Below, in pieces: positions 43,352 through 54,701 of a DNA stretch of 64,000 nucleotides. Every line of letters starts with the position of its first letter. Position 1 is the stretch's first letter. The notes beneath the pieces were generated by a model. That model was not told where the DNA came from, did not search any database, and saw nothing but the letters and a program-made list of their open reading frames with translations. Made by a program: the position numbers and the translations under genes. Source of the DNA: Arsenophonus sp052174455 (GTDB taxonomy: Bacteria; Pseudomonadota; Gammaproteobacteria; Enterobacterales; Enterobacteriaceae); assembly GCA_052174455.1 (NCBI GenBank), contig JBQMRP010000057.1, positions 62,001 through 126,000 on the forward strand, written 5' to 3'.

Positions 43352-44090
43352 ATGTTAAAATCTATATTTGTACGCTTTTAAATCCATTATCTCTTCTTAT
43401 TTTAATTAACCTTATCGCTGATTATTATTACTTTTTTACTCACTAGTAAAAAATCAGAAAATATTTAGTATCTTTCAAAGATTTAGCATTTTTTAGTTAG
43501 TTAACTATTTTATTAGTAAATTTTTAACTTTTCGTTATTAATTATTATTAATAAAAGGTGTATTTAATACAAATGTTATTAACTTTACATCTTAAAAAAC
43601 ATCTAATATATCGTTATACTTAGATTGGAATTTATTTACAATTCTAATTGATCACCAAGCGTTAACTACTATTAATAATAGTATGGTTAGATTGACGGAA
43701 ATAATTGCCTCTATTCTCAATATTTAAAAGTTAGATTAATTTTTACTGACGAGCTAAATAATAATTTATTAAGTAACACTAAAGTAGCAGCTTAACTCGC
43801 ACTCTCATTAGAGTTCTCAAAATAGATATCTTATCTTAATCAAAGCTAGAAACTCAAAAAAAAGAACTCTTCAAAGTAAAAAACGTTGATCGACAAATCT
43901 TTTCTCTTATTACTAATTTCATCTAACCATATGGTACACGCTGAATATATTTATTCCTATAAATAGGTATCCCATTACTTCACCTGCCAATTGACTTACC
44001 ATTACTTCATACCATTACAACCTTTGCAAAAGCTCTTCCCATTGATTTACTTTTTCTACTCATAACGCATTTAGTATGAGTTTATTTACT
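43352..44090 (+). pseudogene. elyC: elyC (ycbC) remnant, envelope biogenesis factor
   Basis: Intact ElyC is an inner-membrane DUF218 protein needed for envelope integrity. Forward fragments match it in order: LKSIFVR at the start, a hydrophobic stretch, RLIFTDELNNN..SNTKVAA.LALSLEFSK near 43730-43825 (KLIFTGGVAKTNTVSTAEVGARVAQSLGVPRE), DKSFLLLLISSNHMVHAEYI near 43890-43950 (APFLLVTSASHLPRAMIFF) and PLQPLQKL near 44010. Stops break every frame. It is divergent from cmoM and convergent with kdsB, as expected. ycbJ, normally next to it, is gone. Confidence 0.75.
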
Positions 44091-44193
44091 CAAAATGACA
44101 GTTAATAAAAATTAATAATATCCAACCTTTAATGCTTAGTTTTAATCCAGTAACCATGAATAGTTTAAAAAAACTACTAACATCAAAATAATT

Positions 44194-44958
44194 TTAAGTA
44201 GAAAAAAATGCTTCCCGAACAGCATCAAGATCCTGCTGATTATCAATCCCAGGCCTTGGTGTTTTAACTGCTAAGGAAACATGAATTTTTTTACCATACC
44301 ACAATACACGCAACTGCTCAAGCTTTTCTATCGTTTCTAACGAACTTATCGGCCATTGGATATAACGACGAATAAAACTAGCTCGATAAGCATAAATACC
44401 AATATGACGTAAAAAATGCTGGCTAATTTTTACTTTGCTAACTGCAAAGTTATCACGTTCCCAGGGAATAGCAGCTCTAGAAAAATATAAAGCGTTACTC
44501 TGTTTATCCGTCACTACTTTTACAATAGCGGGATCAAATACTTCATGGTGGTCATTTATTGGTGCTGCTAATGTTGCCATATCAACATTATTTAGTATTA
44601 GATTGCTAGCTAACTGATTAATTATCTCTGGTGGAATTAAAGGTTCATCACCTTGAACATTAATAATAATTTCTTTATCAGAAAATTTATATTTTTCAAT
44701 AACTTCTGCTAATCTTTCAGTCCCTGATTGATGAGAAACATTAGTCATACAAACTTCACCATTTGCTGCTTTCACCACATCAAATACTGCCTGATGATCA
44801 GTCGCCACAATAACACGCGTCGCATCTGACATTAGCGCTCTTTCCATTACTCTAATAATCATAGGTTTTCCATGAATATCAGCTAACGACTTACCTGGTA
44901 AGCGATTAGAAGCAAAACGCGCAGGAATAATAACTGTGAAAATATTACTTTTCTTCAT
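44194..44958 (-). CDS. kdsB: KdsB, CMP-KDO synthetase
   Basis: KdsB activates 3-deoxy-D-manno-octulosonate with CTP to CMP-KDO, the donor for the inner core of lipopolysaccharide. The 254-residue product (E. coli 248) has the nucleotidyltransferase start IIPARFASNRLPGKSL, and then the blocks VATDH, HQSGTERLAEV, NVQGDEPLIPPEII, LYFSRAAIPWERD and HIGIYAYR.FI. All expected regions are present and unbroken. The start lies inside the end of ycaR (14-base overlap), so the two genes are co-transcribed and probably translationally coupled. Keeping kdsB together with lpxL in this window implies that the cell still makes at least a minimal KDO-lipid A. Confidence 0.97.
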   Translation of the reverse strand: MKKSNIFTVIIPARFASNRLPGKSLADIHGKPMIIRVMERALMSDATRVIVATDHQAVFDVVKAANGEVCMTNVSHQSGTERLAEVIEKYKFSDKEIIINVQGDEPLIPPEIINQLASNLILNNVDMATLAAPINDHHEVFDPAIVKVVTDKQSNALYFSRAAIPWERDNFAVSKVKISQHFLRHIGIYAYRASFIRRYIQWPISSLETIEKLEQLRVLWYGKKIHVSLAVKTPRPGIDNQQDLDAVREAFFST

Positions 44959-45124
44959 CTAAAAGTAACTCACGAGCTTCTTCTTTTAATAGAACCGGTA
45001 TATTATTACGAACAGGATAAGCAAGATGATCAAATTTACAGATAAGCTCTAAATTTTGTTTATCATAAACTAATTTTCCATGGCAAATAGGGCAAGCAAT
45101 GATATCAAGTAGACGGTAATCCAT
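44945..45124 (-). CDS. ycaR: YcaR, Trm112-like small zinc-ribbon protein
   Basis: A 59-residue protein of the UPF0434/Trm112-like family, always found before kdsB in enterobacteria. It has CPICHGKL with Cys11 and Cys14; like E. coli YcaR it keeps only one full CxxC pair plus a later Cys (LICKFD). Function is not established; a role in stabilising a partner methyltransferase is a guess from Trm112. The ATG at 45124 has GAGG about six bases upstream and begins MDYRLLDIIACP, as in relatives. A start at 45139 would add five unlike residues. Confidence 0.9.
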   Translation of the reverse strand: MDYRLLDIIACPICHGKLVYDKQNLELICKFDHLAYPVRNNIPVLLKEEARELLLDEEK

Positions 45125-45650
45125 AATATTCCTCATCAAAACGTAATTTAAAATGAAACTAGAATAGCATAAGCATTCATGACCGTTAACTTTAATATCT
45201 GCCCTAATATGCGTTTATCAGTAATCTGATAAACTATCAAGGCAATAGTAAGCTAAATTCATAAACGATAAGATCAGCGCTAGCTTAATACTAATAAGTA
45301 TTACACATAACTAAAAAAATTCAATACAATAGCATTCTTAAGCCATCTATTTTTTGCTGTTCGTAATAGTTTGATGATTAACATAGATATCTTGACTTTC
45401 ATTGATAAGAGAGATAAATTCATAATCCTGTTTCACATTAAACTATTTTATCTGGACCATTTGGTAATTGAAATATCATAATAAAACTTCTTTTACTAGG
45501 AAACAAATTTCATTTTCTTCTATTGGAGACCCCTCTTCTTCCTATTAAGCTTTTAATAGAAAGCTTATTTTTATTTCACTAGATATACTTAATATGAAAG
45601 TAGTAGTATTACATTAAAAACTATGTTAGAAACATTATTAGTATAAATTT
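45125..45650. other. Decayed region upstream of ycaR
   Basis: lpxK and msbA lie upstream of ycaR-kdsB in E. coli, but I find no convincing fragment of either here. No long frame exists in any reading. The ycaR promoter must be in the first part, on the minus strand. Confidence 0.45.
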
Positions 45651-45654
45651 TTTA

Positions 45655-46321
45655 ATACTGTATGAAGGATTTTTGCTAAAGAGCAGAGTTTGCTATAACA
45701 AAGTAAACAGTTATACAGGTCAAAAGAACCTTTTCTTAACTACCTGCCAAGATAAATGTGCATGTCGTTAATTGATTTTGCGACAATCTATCGGATGATA
45801 TCGATTTATGCATTGAAGCAACTCATTCTACTTTATCTTGTCCATGTTATAATAGTGAACATGTTATCCGTTAACGGAATAATACCAAGCTATTAGAATT
45901 ACAGTGATATCGTTATAAAATTCCCGATTACAAGAAAAGATTTAATAATTTTACTAAAAGTTCTCTGGCGAAACTGTATCATAAAGATAAATAGTTTAGT
46001 TATCTATGATATATTTTGAATAGCTTAATTTTACTGAAATCAGTAAAATAAAAAGGTATTCATTTTAAAACAGAGTTTAGAATGGCGTTACTGCTTTTCT
46101 TTCTTCAGCTGCGACAGTCAATATAAGCGCATTAAGTGCTATTATTAAAAATCGAAAAAATATTTCCCTAATCCTTAAAAGGAAGCGTTATTTTTTACAT
46201 AAAAAAACTAGAAAACACAGAAAGGTAAGGAGATAAAAGGAAAAAACAAATCGCGATCTTAATTCTAAAAGATAGAAAAAGATCATATGAATAATGAGAT
46301 TTTAAAATTTAATGTCAAAGT
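45655..46321 (+). mobile_element. IS1595-family element, truncated by IS256
   Basis: It is collinear with 27730-28400, including the HKDK stretch near 45980, a decayed IVE region near 46150 and AAAAAACTAGAAAACACAG near 46200. It ends abruptly at an IS256 end (GAGTTATCAG at 46322). The missing 3' part is not found on the far side, so a deletion accompanied or followed the insertion. The left end is unclear. Confidence 0.65.
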
Positions 46322-47709
46322 GAGTTATCAGTAAGTCTAATATACGATAATGAAGATAGCGCTCAATTCTGATGTTTTGTAAAGTTATTCTTCATTACTT
46401 AAATTGAATATTATTTACTACACCAGAGTTAGAAATTAGAATCTGCTTATCAGATTCTAGTTTTTCTGAGCAGACGGAAGGAATTTAAATACCATGAAAG
46501 AGTTGTTTTTCTTAAACTACAGTGCTTTCGATATCAGCTTTGTAGCCTCAGTGTTGCAAAATCCGATTCAATCGAACTCCTCTTCTTTACTTGATGCTCA
46601 GTACACTGATAAGAAGGCATAGAATACTAGTTATTCTTTTCAATTTTTTCCAGCTTCTCCATCGCTGCAAAATACATCTATCTCTCTAAAAATAACCTTG
46701 CCAACAAAGCATAAAAGGCTTTCTTGGCGGCATCACAGCTTTCTACCATCCAAAACCTCCCGCAGCTTAGTTTAACTTTTGATTAGATGTCATTGGAGAG
46801 TGAAAGCAACATATTAGCTATTTGTGTACTTACACCAATAGCGTTGAGGGTGAGTGCCTAGACATATCTTTGCTATTACATTCAAAACAAAAAATAGAAT
46901 CTTCCGTAGCAAGGCCTTGTACGATTAAGCTAGAGGGTCGCAAGGAATTAGAAGTTAAACCAAGTACGCTTCTGGACTTTAATAACCATTTTCGACCGCG
47001 AACTCTTTACATCCATAGTCTAATTAGAGATGATATGAGCAGCAAGCAAAATTGATTATGTTGCATAACAGAATGATATAGCCTATCGATAAGAAATAAA
47101 CGTAATACGTATTGTTAAATTATACAGGCATTATTCCCTATATTCTTCAAACTATTACTATTTCAGTCTTTTGATGGTACTGGCACAGATAGATCATGTG
47201 CTTTTCACAGAAAAGCCACAGAACTTTATAAAAATTACTAATATAGATGCTTTTTCGGTAGGTCACATAATAGAAACTCTTTAACGTTTCTTGTATACTT
47301 CAGATAATATAATAATGCAACGAGATGTTGAAGCATATTCCGTTGCCGTTGTAGTATAACCTCGACATTAGGGACTTTAATCTCAACATAGATAATATCT
47401 GCCTGTACAAGTTTGCTATAACAAATAAATATTACTGGCAATAGCTTGTTACCTGTCGATAAGATAGTCTTGAGCATGTTGTTGCAGCATGGATTCGAGC
47501 TCCAGTTCAACAGCGGTGCTATCAGATGACTGTCAGCATTAAGGATGAGTTTATGAAAAAGATTAGGATGATATTTGATTTCGTGAATGTCTATCTAGAG
47601 TAAATTTCATGGCATATCATCTCTCTGTTATTGATATAATTCATAAAATTAATTTAGGATACCATGTCACCATCTTAGAAATCCTATACATCAGAAATGA
47701 ATGTAACTT
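46322..47709 (-). mobile_element. IS256-family element, degenerate copy
   Basis: It starts GAGTTATCAGTAAGTCTA and ends AATGAATGTAACTT, 1.39 kb, collinear with the other minus copies. No intact frame. Confidence 0.77.
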
Positions 47710-48342
47710 GTTTATATACCAAAGCAATATTTTACTAATGAACCTAAAAGGGAATTGCTTTATATTTAGGTAATGAGCAAAAAATAAAATAGTAAAAATA
47801 TTAAGTTAGTACCATGCTATTAGCATATTGGCCTCATTGAAATTGTCTCAGTTAAATTACCAAGCTTCTGTCGCCGAAATGGAGCTGGTTGTTATGTCTC
47901 TAAATATAACGCTGCAATTAAAAATTAGTGGTTATGTATTCAACATCTAGCTAAATTGACGACAGAAATGGTTAAGAAATTTTTGCCTTTATAATTTCAG
48001 ACGGCGAAGGTAGCGTCAAGTAAAACTCATGGTATAGAGAACATCTTAAAGTTATCAATAACATAAAAATTTTAGCTGATAATCTAGCAAAAATAACGTT
48101 TAGAACGTACCTGATTTGATCAAAGACAGCTTTAGAGGTCTTGGAAATAACCATAGCAAATGATACGACAGTAGCTCGTCAAAAAAGTATTAACTTTTCA
48201 AGTTTACAAACAATTATATTTGGTAATATATTTAAAATAATGAATTGATATTATGAAGTTAATTTAAAAAAAGTAAAATCTACTTATAATGGAATATTAT
48301 TGCTGTTGATGAACAACATAAAGTAAAATTTTAACATTAAGC
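47710..48342 (+). pseudogene. Unidentified gene relic between two IS256 copies
   Basis: This segment is not IS sequence. One forward reading stays nearly free of stops from about 47985 to 48225 and reads like real protein: ISDGEGSVK, then EHLKVINNIKILADNLAKI, then SKTALEVLEITIANDTTVARQ. The higher GC and the long sense-like stretch suggest a recently broken gene. I could not name it. The antisense open frame of 60 codons at 47972-48154 is also possible but less protein-like. Confidence 0.4.
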
Positions 48343-49637
48343 GAATTATTTTGATTTTTAGTATATGGAGTTTCAGAAATTCTGGTATATCCTGTTGATT
48401 AATTTCATGAATGATTTCAATAAAAGAGATAATATGTCATTAAAAGCTTACCCTACAGACAGATATCGCAAAAATAAAATATTACTTTTACTCTCTTAAT
48501 ATAAGCTCATCCGTAACGATTATTTACCACCGCGAACTATGTAAACTAGTATTGGAATATTGAGATTAAAACACCTAAGGTCCAGGAATCTCAGAAGTAA
48601 CAGAAAACACCTTCAGTATAGCTCCTTGCTGCGCGATCTTATCTAAAACATATAAAAAGCAGTGAAGAGTTGTTACTATGGTTCTATACTTGCAAGGAAG
48701 AAAGAATTATCCACTAGTGATTTTAATGATTCTGAAGTCGATTTTTATTGAAAGCATATTCTCTCTTTGCTAGTAGCATCAGTAGACTGAAATAGCAATG
48801 ATTTGAAAAGTATAGATAATGCTAAGCTGAATGATTTAAGCGATACGCGCTACCCTTGTTTATTGGCTTAAGTCATATGCTGTTCTGTCAGGTATCTAAT
48901 CACCTTTTCCTGCTGGTTAAAGCGGCGTCACTGAATGGATGGTAAGGATATCGTTTCGATCGAAGGACTTATCAAGAGTCAGAAGCAATCTTGGCCGAAC
49001 TTCTGGATAGCTGTGAAAGTGTAGCTTATAAGCGCATCTTCTATAAACTTTAGACGGGAGGAAAGAAAGGAACGCGATACTTGGTTTTTTGAATGCAATG
49101 GCAAAGATATTCCTAGGTGCGCAGCACTAATGTTATTGAGTAGATAAAATAGCTTATGTGCTAGCTTTACTCCTAAAGAAGGAATAAAGAGTTAAGGTGA
49201 GTTGCAAGAGGTATGACTAGCAGAGAGCTGTAATGTCGCTAATAAATCCCTTAATTTTTAGTAAAGTTTTCAGTGTATTATGGAACGATGAAGAAGGTAA
49301 AAAACGATTAATAAGAACGTCTGGGATTCTACAATTTTTCCTAAGTGCACTGAGGATCAATAATAACGATGAATTCGATTGAACCGGTTTTTGCGCGATA
49401 GTGATGCTATAAAGGCAACGCAAAAACTACCGTACTTTAAGAAAAATAACAATTTTAATAGTATTTAAGCTTCTTCTGTCTTTTCAGAATAACTGAAGAA
49501 CCAGGAACATAAGAGAATTTGAATTATTTGAGACCTATAGTAATAATCAACGTTCGATTTAAGGATAGAGAATAGATTTATGAAGCATCAGAATAGAATG
49601 TAATCTGATCGACATCCACTAGATTTTCTAATAACTC
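48343..49637 (+). mobile_element. IS256-family element, degenerate copy (plus)
   Basis: It starts GAATTATTTTGATTTTTAG and ends TTTTCTAATAACTC. The length, 1.29 kb, is close to standard. Collinear with the other plus copies, with a small internal loss near the 5' end. No intact frame. Confidence 0.77.
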
Positions 49638-49847
49638 AAGCATAGTCTATTACTAGAACTAGAACTAGAACATATATTATAAAATGTCATCATTGTGTCA
49701 TATAATTAATAAAAGTTAACAAATTTTCTTAAAAACCAGCAAAGTCAGAATTTTATCGTAAATGAAATTTATTTTTAATTGACTAAATCTAGATAAAATC
49801 TTATATAATAAGAAAATTATAATGAACTTTAACAGGAGCGTTGAAAG

Positions 49848-51089
49848 ATGAAAGAAAGACTAATGATATGCCTTCTTTGTATTTTGATATCACCAGTAAG
49901 TTTTTCATTAGAAAAACTTCAAGATTATGAATTAACTCAGGTACTAATTTTAAGTAGGCATAATTTAAGAGCACCAATAGTATATAAGGATATATTAACC
50001 CGTTCAACAAATAAATCTTGGCCTATTTGGCATACTAAAGATGGACATCTTACGACTAAAGGTCACCAGTTAGAGATTTATATGGGAAACTATTTTAAAT
50101 ATTGGTTCCATAAGGTAGGGCTATTACGCAGAGATCAATGTCCAGACTCAAATAATGTTTATATTTATTCAAATAATCAACAACGCACTATTGCTACAGC
50201 TCAATCTTTTATTAGAGGCGCATTTCCTGATTGCTCTGTTAAAGCTTTTTATCGCTCAGATATGAGCGAAGGAAAGTTTGATCCTATTTTTGATCCAGTT
50301 ATCACTGACAATAGTGAAGAATTTAAACGACAAGCCACAAGCGTTATGACAGAAAAATTAGCACATTTAGATTTAGCTGAAGCTTATAAACAAATATCAA
50401 CGATATTGGACTTTAAGAATTCAACGCTGTGTAAAAAAGATAAGCTATGCGATCTAGCTACCTCCCCTAATACGATCATCATTAATTCTAATAAACAACC
50501 TATTGTGTTTGGGCCGTTAGGATTATCAACAAATATTGTTGATATATTTGATCTACAGTATTACGAAGGGTTTGCTACAAAAGATGTAGCATGGGGAACC
50601 ATTAATACATCAGAACAATGGAAAACACTTAATAAAATTAAAAATAGCTATTATTCAGTTGCATTTAAAACTAAAATTGTTGCTAAGAATGTAGCTAAGC
50701 CTTTATTAAATTATATTAACTTACATTTTGTTAACCAACCTAATAAAGAAAAGTCAAAATTACTTATTATGTTTGGTCATGATTCAAATATTGCGTCAGT
50801 CATGTCTGCTTTGGATTTCGCCCCTTATCAATTGCCTGAACAATATGAACATACGCCAATTGGTGGAAAATTAGTGTTTCAACGTTGGCATAATAAGAAA
50901 ACTAACAAAGATTATCTAAAAATTGAATACATTTATCAGTCAATGAATCAATTACGAGATAAAACGCCATTAACATTGAATAACCCACCAAAACAAGTCA
51001 CTTTATCACTTCAAAATTGCCCACTTAATGAAAATAACTTATGTAACTGGGATGATTTTGAAAAAGGTATGCAACAAGCTTTAAATTAA
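49848..51089 (+). CDS. agp: Agp, periplasmic glucose-1-phosphatase
   Basis: Agp is a periplasmic histidine acid phosphatase that releases glucose from glucose-1-phosphate; some members also attack phytate. The 413-residue precursor equals the E. coli length and starts with a signal peptide (about 20 residues, MKERLMICLLCILISPVSFS). The active-site motif is SRHNLRAP with nucleophile His38, and the proton donor pair is His311-Asp312 in GHDSNIAS. Other family blocks are NNQQRTIATAQSFI and YEGFATKDVAWG. Cysteines expected for disulfides are present near the C-terminus (LQNCPL, NLCNW). AGGAG lies 12 bases before the ATG, followed by a weak GAAAG. The gene stands alone between two IS256 copies and is clearly intact, which implies selection. 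Confidence 0.95.
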   Translation: MKERLMICLLCILISPVSFSLEKLQDYELTQVLILSRHNLRAPIVYKDILTRSTNKSWPIWHTKDGHLTTKGHQLEIYMGNYFKYWFHKVGLLRRDQCPDSNNVYIYSNNQQRTIATAQSFIRGAFPDCSVKAFYRSDMSEGKFDPIFDPVITDNSEEFKRQATSVMTEKLAHLDLAEAYKQISTILDFKNSTLCKKDKLCDLATSPNTIIINSNKQPIVFGPLGLSTNIVDIFDLQYYEGFATKDVAWGTINTSEQWKTLNKIKNSYYSVAFKTKIVAKNVAKPLLNYINLHFVNQPNKEKSKLLIMFGHDSNIASVMSALDFAPYQLPEQYEHTPIGGKLVFQRWHNKKTNKDYLKIEYIYQSMNQLRDKTPLTLNNPPKQVTLSLQNCPLNENNLCNWDDFEKGMQQALN

Positions 51090-51113
51090 AAAAATTTATG
51101 TCAATTAAATTAA

Positions 51114-51147
51114 ATAAAAGCAGCGTGTGGGTTAATGCTGCTTTTAT
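51114..51147 (+). terminator. agp rho-independent terminator
   Basis: ATAAAAGCAGC at 51114-51124 pairs fully with GCTGCTTTTAT at 51137-51147 around a 12-base loop. The stem's own T-run gives the usual tail. It lies 25 bases after the agp stop. Confidence 0.8.
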
Positions 51148-51235
51148 TAATATTCATTTTTGTGGTGAATATTCTATGGTTATCTTTTAGCAAAAAATAG
51201 TTTCCTAACTAAATTGTAGTTAACCTATAAAAAAT

Positions 51236-52614
51236 AAGTTAGGTTTATATTTCTGGTGTTGTGGTTTCCTAAAAAGGAGATGTTAGCGTATCAATCTTAC
51301 TGATTGATTTCGTGAATCATCTCAACAATATAGAGATTATATAGTATAAAAAAGTTTTTCCTACAGGTAGATACGAAACCAAACATTACCTCTAATCTCT
51401 TGTATAAACGCCTCCGTAATGGTGAATGATAGACGCTAATTTTAGGTATCAATGTTAATGCGGACGGAGCTCTAACTCATGTTGCTAACAGATACTAAAT
51501 GCCCTTAGACGGCATAATGGTTATTTGCACGTGAATCATATAGACTGATATGGGTTGTTTATATTTAAAATGCCTAAGGTCAGAGGTTGCAGCGGCAATA
51601 GAATATCCTTCAGTAGCTTATTATTACTGTCTTATCCGAATGGTATAAAATATCGAACAATTACTAACCATTACCTGTATTTATACCTACGAATCTTCTT
51701 TACCGATGATTTCATGAAACTATTGTCTCACTTTACGGTGGAAATAATGTGATCTTTTTATTATCACCTATCAGTAGACTGAGACAGCGATAGCCTTTAA
51801 AAGTACTGACAATGGTAAATCTGCGTAATTTAGCAATACGCGTTACGTTTATTTTTTGACGGAATGGCATATGCCACTCTATCAGACAAGCTGCTCGCTT
51901 TTACCTACTTGCTCATTATCAGGGCACTACATGAACAATAAGCATCTCGTTGCGGTATAATATGCTTATCAAGAAATAGAAATTAAACTGGCCGAAACTT
52001 CTTAATTACCTGCAAGGAACAACTTAACCGTATTTCTTATACTTCCTAAAGGGGGCGCAACGCTTGGTTTTTTGGAATCCAATAACAAAGATATTTTCGG
52101 ACACATAGTAATAAATATTGCTGGGTAAAATAGCTGATGTACTGGCTTCACTTCTAAATGGTATGCAATCGAAAGTTAAAGTGAAGTGCAGGAGATTTGG
52201 CTAGCAAATAGCCGCGATATTGCTAATAAATCTCTTGAGTTTTATTAGTAAGGTTTTCAGCGAGTATTCTGTAGTGAAGAAGAAGCTGGAGAAAGATTGA
52301 GAATAACAGCTAATATTCTACGATTTTCGTTAGTCCACTGAGGATTAATAAGAATAAAAAATATGATTGAATTAGCTTTTGCGACAGTGAGACTATGAAG
52401 TTGACGCACGAGATGCGCTGTTATTGGAGAAAGCAACCATTTCAATGCTATTCAGCTACCCTCTTGTCTACTTAAAAATTGGGAACTAGGCGTAATGGGG
52501 GATTGACCTGCTGACCATGATGGTAAAACAATATCTAACTTAAGAATTTAAAACAGACTGATAAAAATATAAAAATAGAGCTTAATTGCCATACACCTGC
52601 TTTGCTAATAACTC
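51236..52614 (+). mobile_element. IS256-family element, degenerate copy (plus)
   Basis: It starts AAGTTAGGTTTATATTTCTGG and ends CTTTGCTAATAACTC, 1.38 kb, collinear with the other plus copies. Open frames at 51555 and 52257 are chance. Confidence 0.78.
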
Positions 52615-52689
52615 TCAATTGATTAGCAAAAAAGCTTACCTTATGATAAAGCCTACTGACTAGTTTTATAACACAGCCTATGGAAATTG

Positions 52690-53634
52690 TTATTCGTGTA
52701 TGTTATCAAACTCACCATAAAGCGATGGCATCCCTATGGGTCTAGTTTTAAACCGACGATGTAACCACATATATTGTTCAGGTGCTTCCATAATTTGTTT
52801 TTCAATTAGTTCATTCATAAATGCTGCTGTAGAAATTTCATCCTGCTGTATAAAGTTGATTATTGCAGGTTCAATGAGTAATTCATAACCCTTTGCATTA
52901 GCTAACCGCTTTGGGGTAAAAGGTATTATGGCAGGATTCGTAAATTTAGCTAAAATATGGGTACCTATAGTAGTAGCAGTATTTTTGACTGCAAAAAAAG
53001 GTACAAAAACACTTTTTCTTGGACCATAGTCGTGATCTGGTGCATACCATAAGATTTCTCCTTGTTTAAGACTACGTATCATGCCTTTTATATCTTTTCT
53101 ATCAAGCATAAATTTATTAGAACGCAATCGTCCTCGGATTTGTAACCAGTCCATTACCGGATTATCATTTTGACGATATACACCAATACCAGGATTTAAT
53201 ATACCAAAGATACGAGCGCCTAATTCGAGCGTTAAAAAATGAATTCCTACTACAATGATCCCTTGCCCTGTCAGCTGAATTTTTTTAATATTTTTCAGTC
53301 CTTTAATTGTAAACCAACGTTGTATACGTCTATCAGACCAGAACCATGCCATACCCGTCTCAAATAATCCCATACCAACCGATTCAAAATTTTTATTAAT
53401 CATATTCTTGCGTTGCTGTGAATTCATAATAGGAAAACAGAGTTCTAAATTACGTTTTGCAATTTGTAGGCGTTTTTTTAGGAAGCATTTGGATAACCGT
53501 CCAAGACAAGTTCCTAACCAATAGATAACTGGATAAGGTAGTAAAACTAGCAAATAAATAACCCCAATACCTAACCAGGTTATCCAGTATTTTGGATGTA
53601 AATATGAAATTTTAAAAGGAGATATTTTTATCAT
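52690..53634 (-). CDS. lpxL: LpxL, lipid A lauroyl acyltransferase
   Basis: LpxL adds the fifth acyl chain (laurate) to KDO2-lipid IVA at the inner membrane, a late step of lipid A synthesis. The 314-residue product has one N-terminal membrane segment (about 20-45) and the catalytic HX4E motif with His132 and Glu137 in HFLTLE, at the same positions as in E. coli. Further blocks are RNLELCFP, SVGMGLFETGMAWFW, GVYRQNDNP, RLRSNK.MLDRKD, WYAPDHDYGP and EQYMWLHRRFKTRP. It is more like LpxL than LpxP or LpxM from these blocks. The gene stands alone; the ribosome binding site is weak. With kdsB it shows that lipid A-core synthesis is retained. Confidence 0.95.
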   Translation of the reverse strand: MIKISPFKISYLHPKYWITWLGIGVIYLLVLLPYPVIYWLGTCLGRLSKCFLKKRLQIAKRNLELCFPIMNSQQRKNMINKNFESVGMGLFETGMAWFWSDRRIQRWFTIKGLKNIKKIQLTGQGIIVVGIHFLTLELGARIFGILNPGIGVYRQNDNPVMDWLQIRGRLRSNKFMLDRKDIKGMIRSLKQGEILWYAPDHDYGPRKSVFVPFFAVKNTATTIGTHILAKFTNPAIIPFTPKRLANAKGYELLIEPAIINFIQQDEISTAAFMNELIEKQIMEAPEQYMWLHRRFKTRPIGMPSLYGEFDNIHE

Positions 53635-53984
53635 TTATGTTTTATTTAGTTAAATTAATATGGCTATTTTAGCAAAAATTCTTTCTTTTCTCGCAGAGCA
53701 ATTTATATCTCGTCTGTATTTCAATTTTTATACTTTTAAACAATCCTCTCCAGGCTAAATAATTTAATAAATAAAACAACCTTACACTATTAAGTCTTTT
53801 TAGCCATTATTTTGATCAGCTGATATAACTGTTCATAGTTTGAATATAGAATTTCTTATCAATAACTCTCTAATTATTTAATTATCTAATTATCTAATCT
53901 TATTAGGAAATAATGACTAATTTCGTGCTTGTTAAAAAGGTTTCATCATTAGCTCCATTAAAACTAAAGATAAAATTTTTATCG
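53635..53984. other. AT-rich spacer upstream of lpxL
   Basis: It holds the presumed lpxL promoter on the minus strand; no element is clear. No other gene trace seen. Confidence 0.4.
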
Positions 53985-54701
53985 ATAATCGGCTAAAGAA
54001 AACGGCTAACATATTCTGCATTAAACTCTTCAAGAATCTCATTGCTCACATGAATATTTCAATCTCAAGCAATTAAGACCGTAATTCATTTTTTTCCCTT
54101 TATCTCCTTCTCTCCCGCATTTTCTATTTTTTCTATAGAAAATAGAACACTTCTTTTCATAAATTCAGAGAAAAACATTTCATTAACTTCAACAATAGCA
54201 CTTAGTGCACTTAAGTTGATTGTTGCTACTGAAGGAAGAAAGCAGGAATGCCCATCTAAACGTTGTTTTAAAAATTAATCCCTGTTTATTTAGCTGACTT
54301 TTATAAAGTTAAGATATTCAACATACATAGTAGATAACTAAATCATCCATTATTGTGATGTAGTTTCGCCAGAGGGCTTTCAATAAGATTGTTAAATCTT
54401 TTCGTGTAATTGGGGATTTGCAACGATAAACTATAACTCTAATAAATGTCACCAGTGGATATTTATGTTCACTATAATAATAGTGACATGATAAAATAGA
54501 ATAAGTTAATTCAAGACATGAATTCACATTATCCAATAGAGATAGTTAGCGAACTAATTAATGAAATTCAGCTTTATATTAGCAGGGAACGAGGAAAGAG
54601 TCTCTATATCTGTGTAACTGTTTGCATTTATGAAAACCTATAAAGTGAAATCCTTCTTTACATTATAAGAGATTTCTACTAATAACCTTTACTAACATAG
54701 G
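53985..54701 (-). mobile_element. IS1595-family element, 3'-truncated, minus
   Basis: Reading the minus strand, it starts with the family end CCTATGTTAGTAAAGG at 54701 and contains the regions corresponding to DE.FF.SFKG and RKTRKH near 54215-54110. The last third is missing. Degenerate. The open frame at 54318-54536 is a broken part of this element. Confidence 0.65.

Noticed and set aside
45125..45650. lpxK remnant upstream of ycaR
   Set aside because: Expected by gene order, but no fragment in either strand resembles LpxK well enough to report.
49801..50010. Minus-strand frame overlapping the agp start
   Set aside because: Antisense to the agp signal peptide region; no conservation expected.
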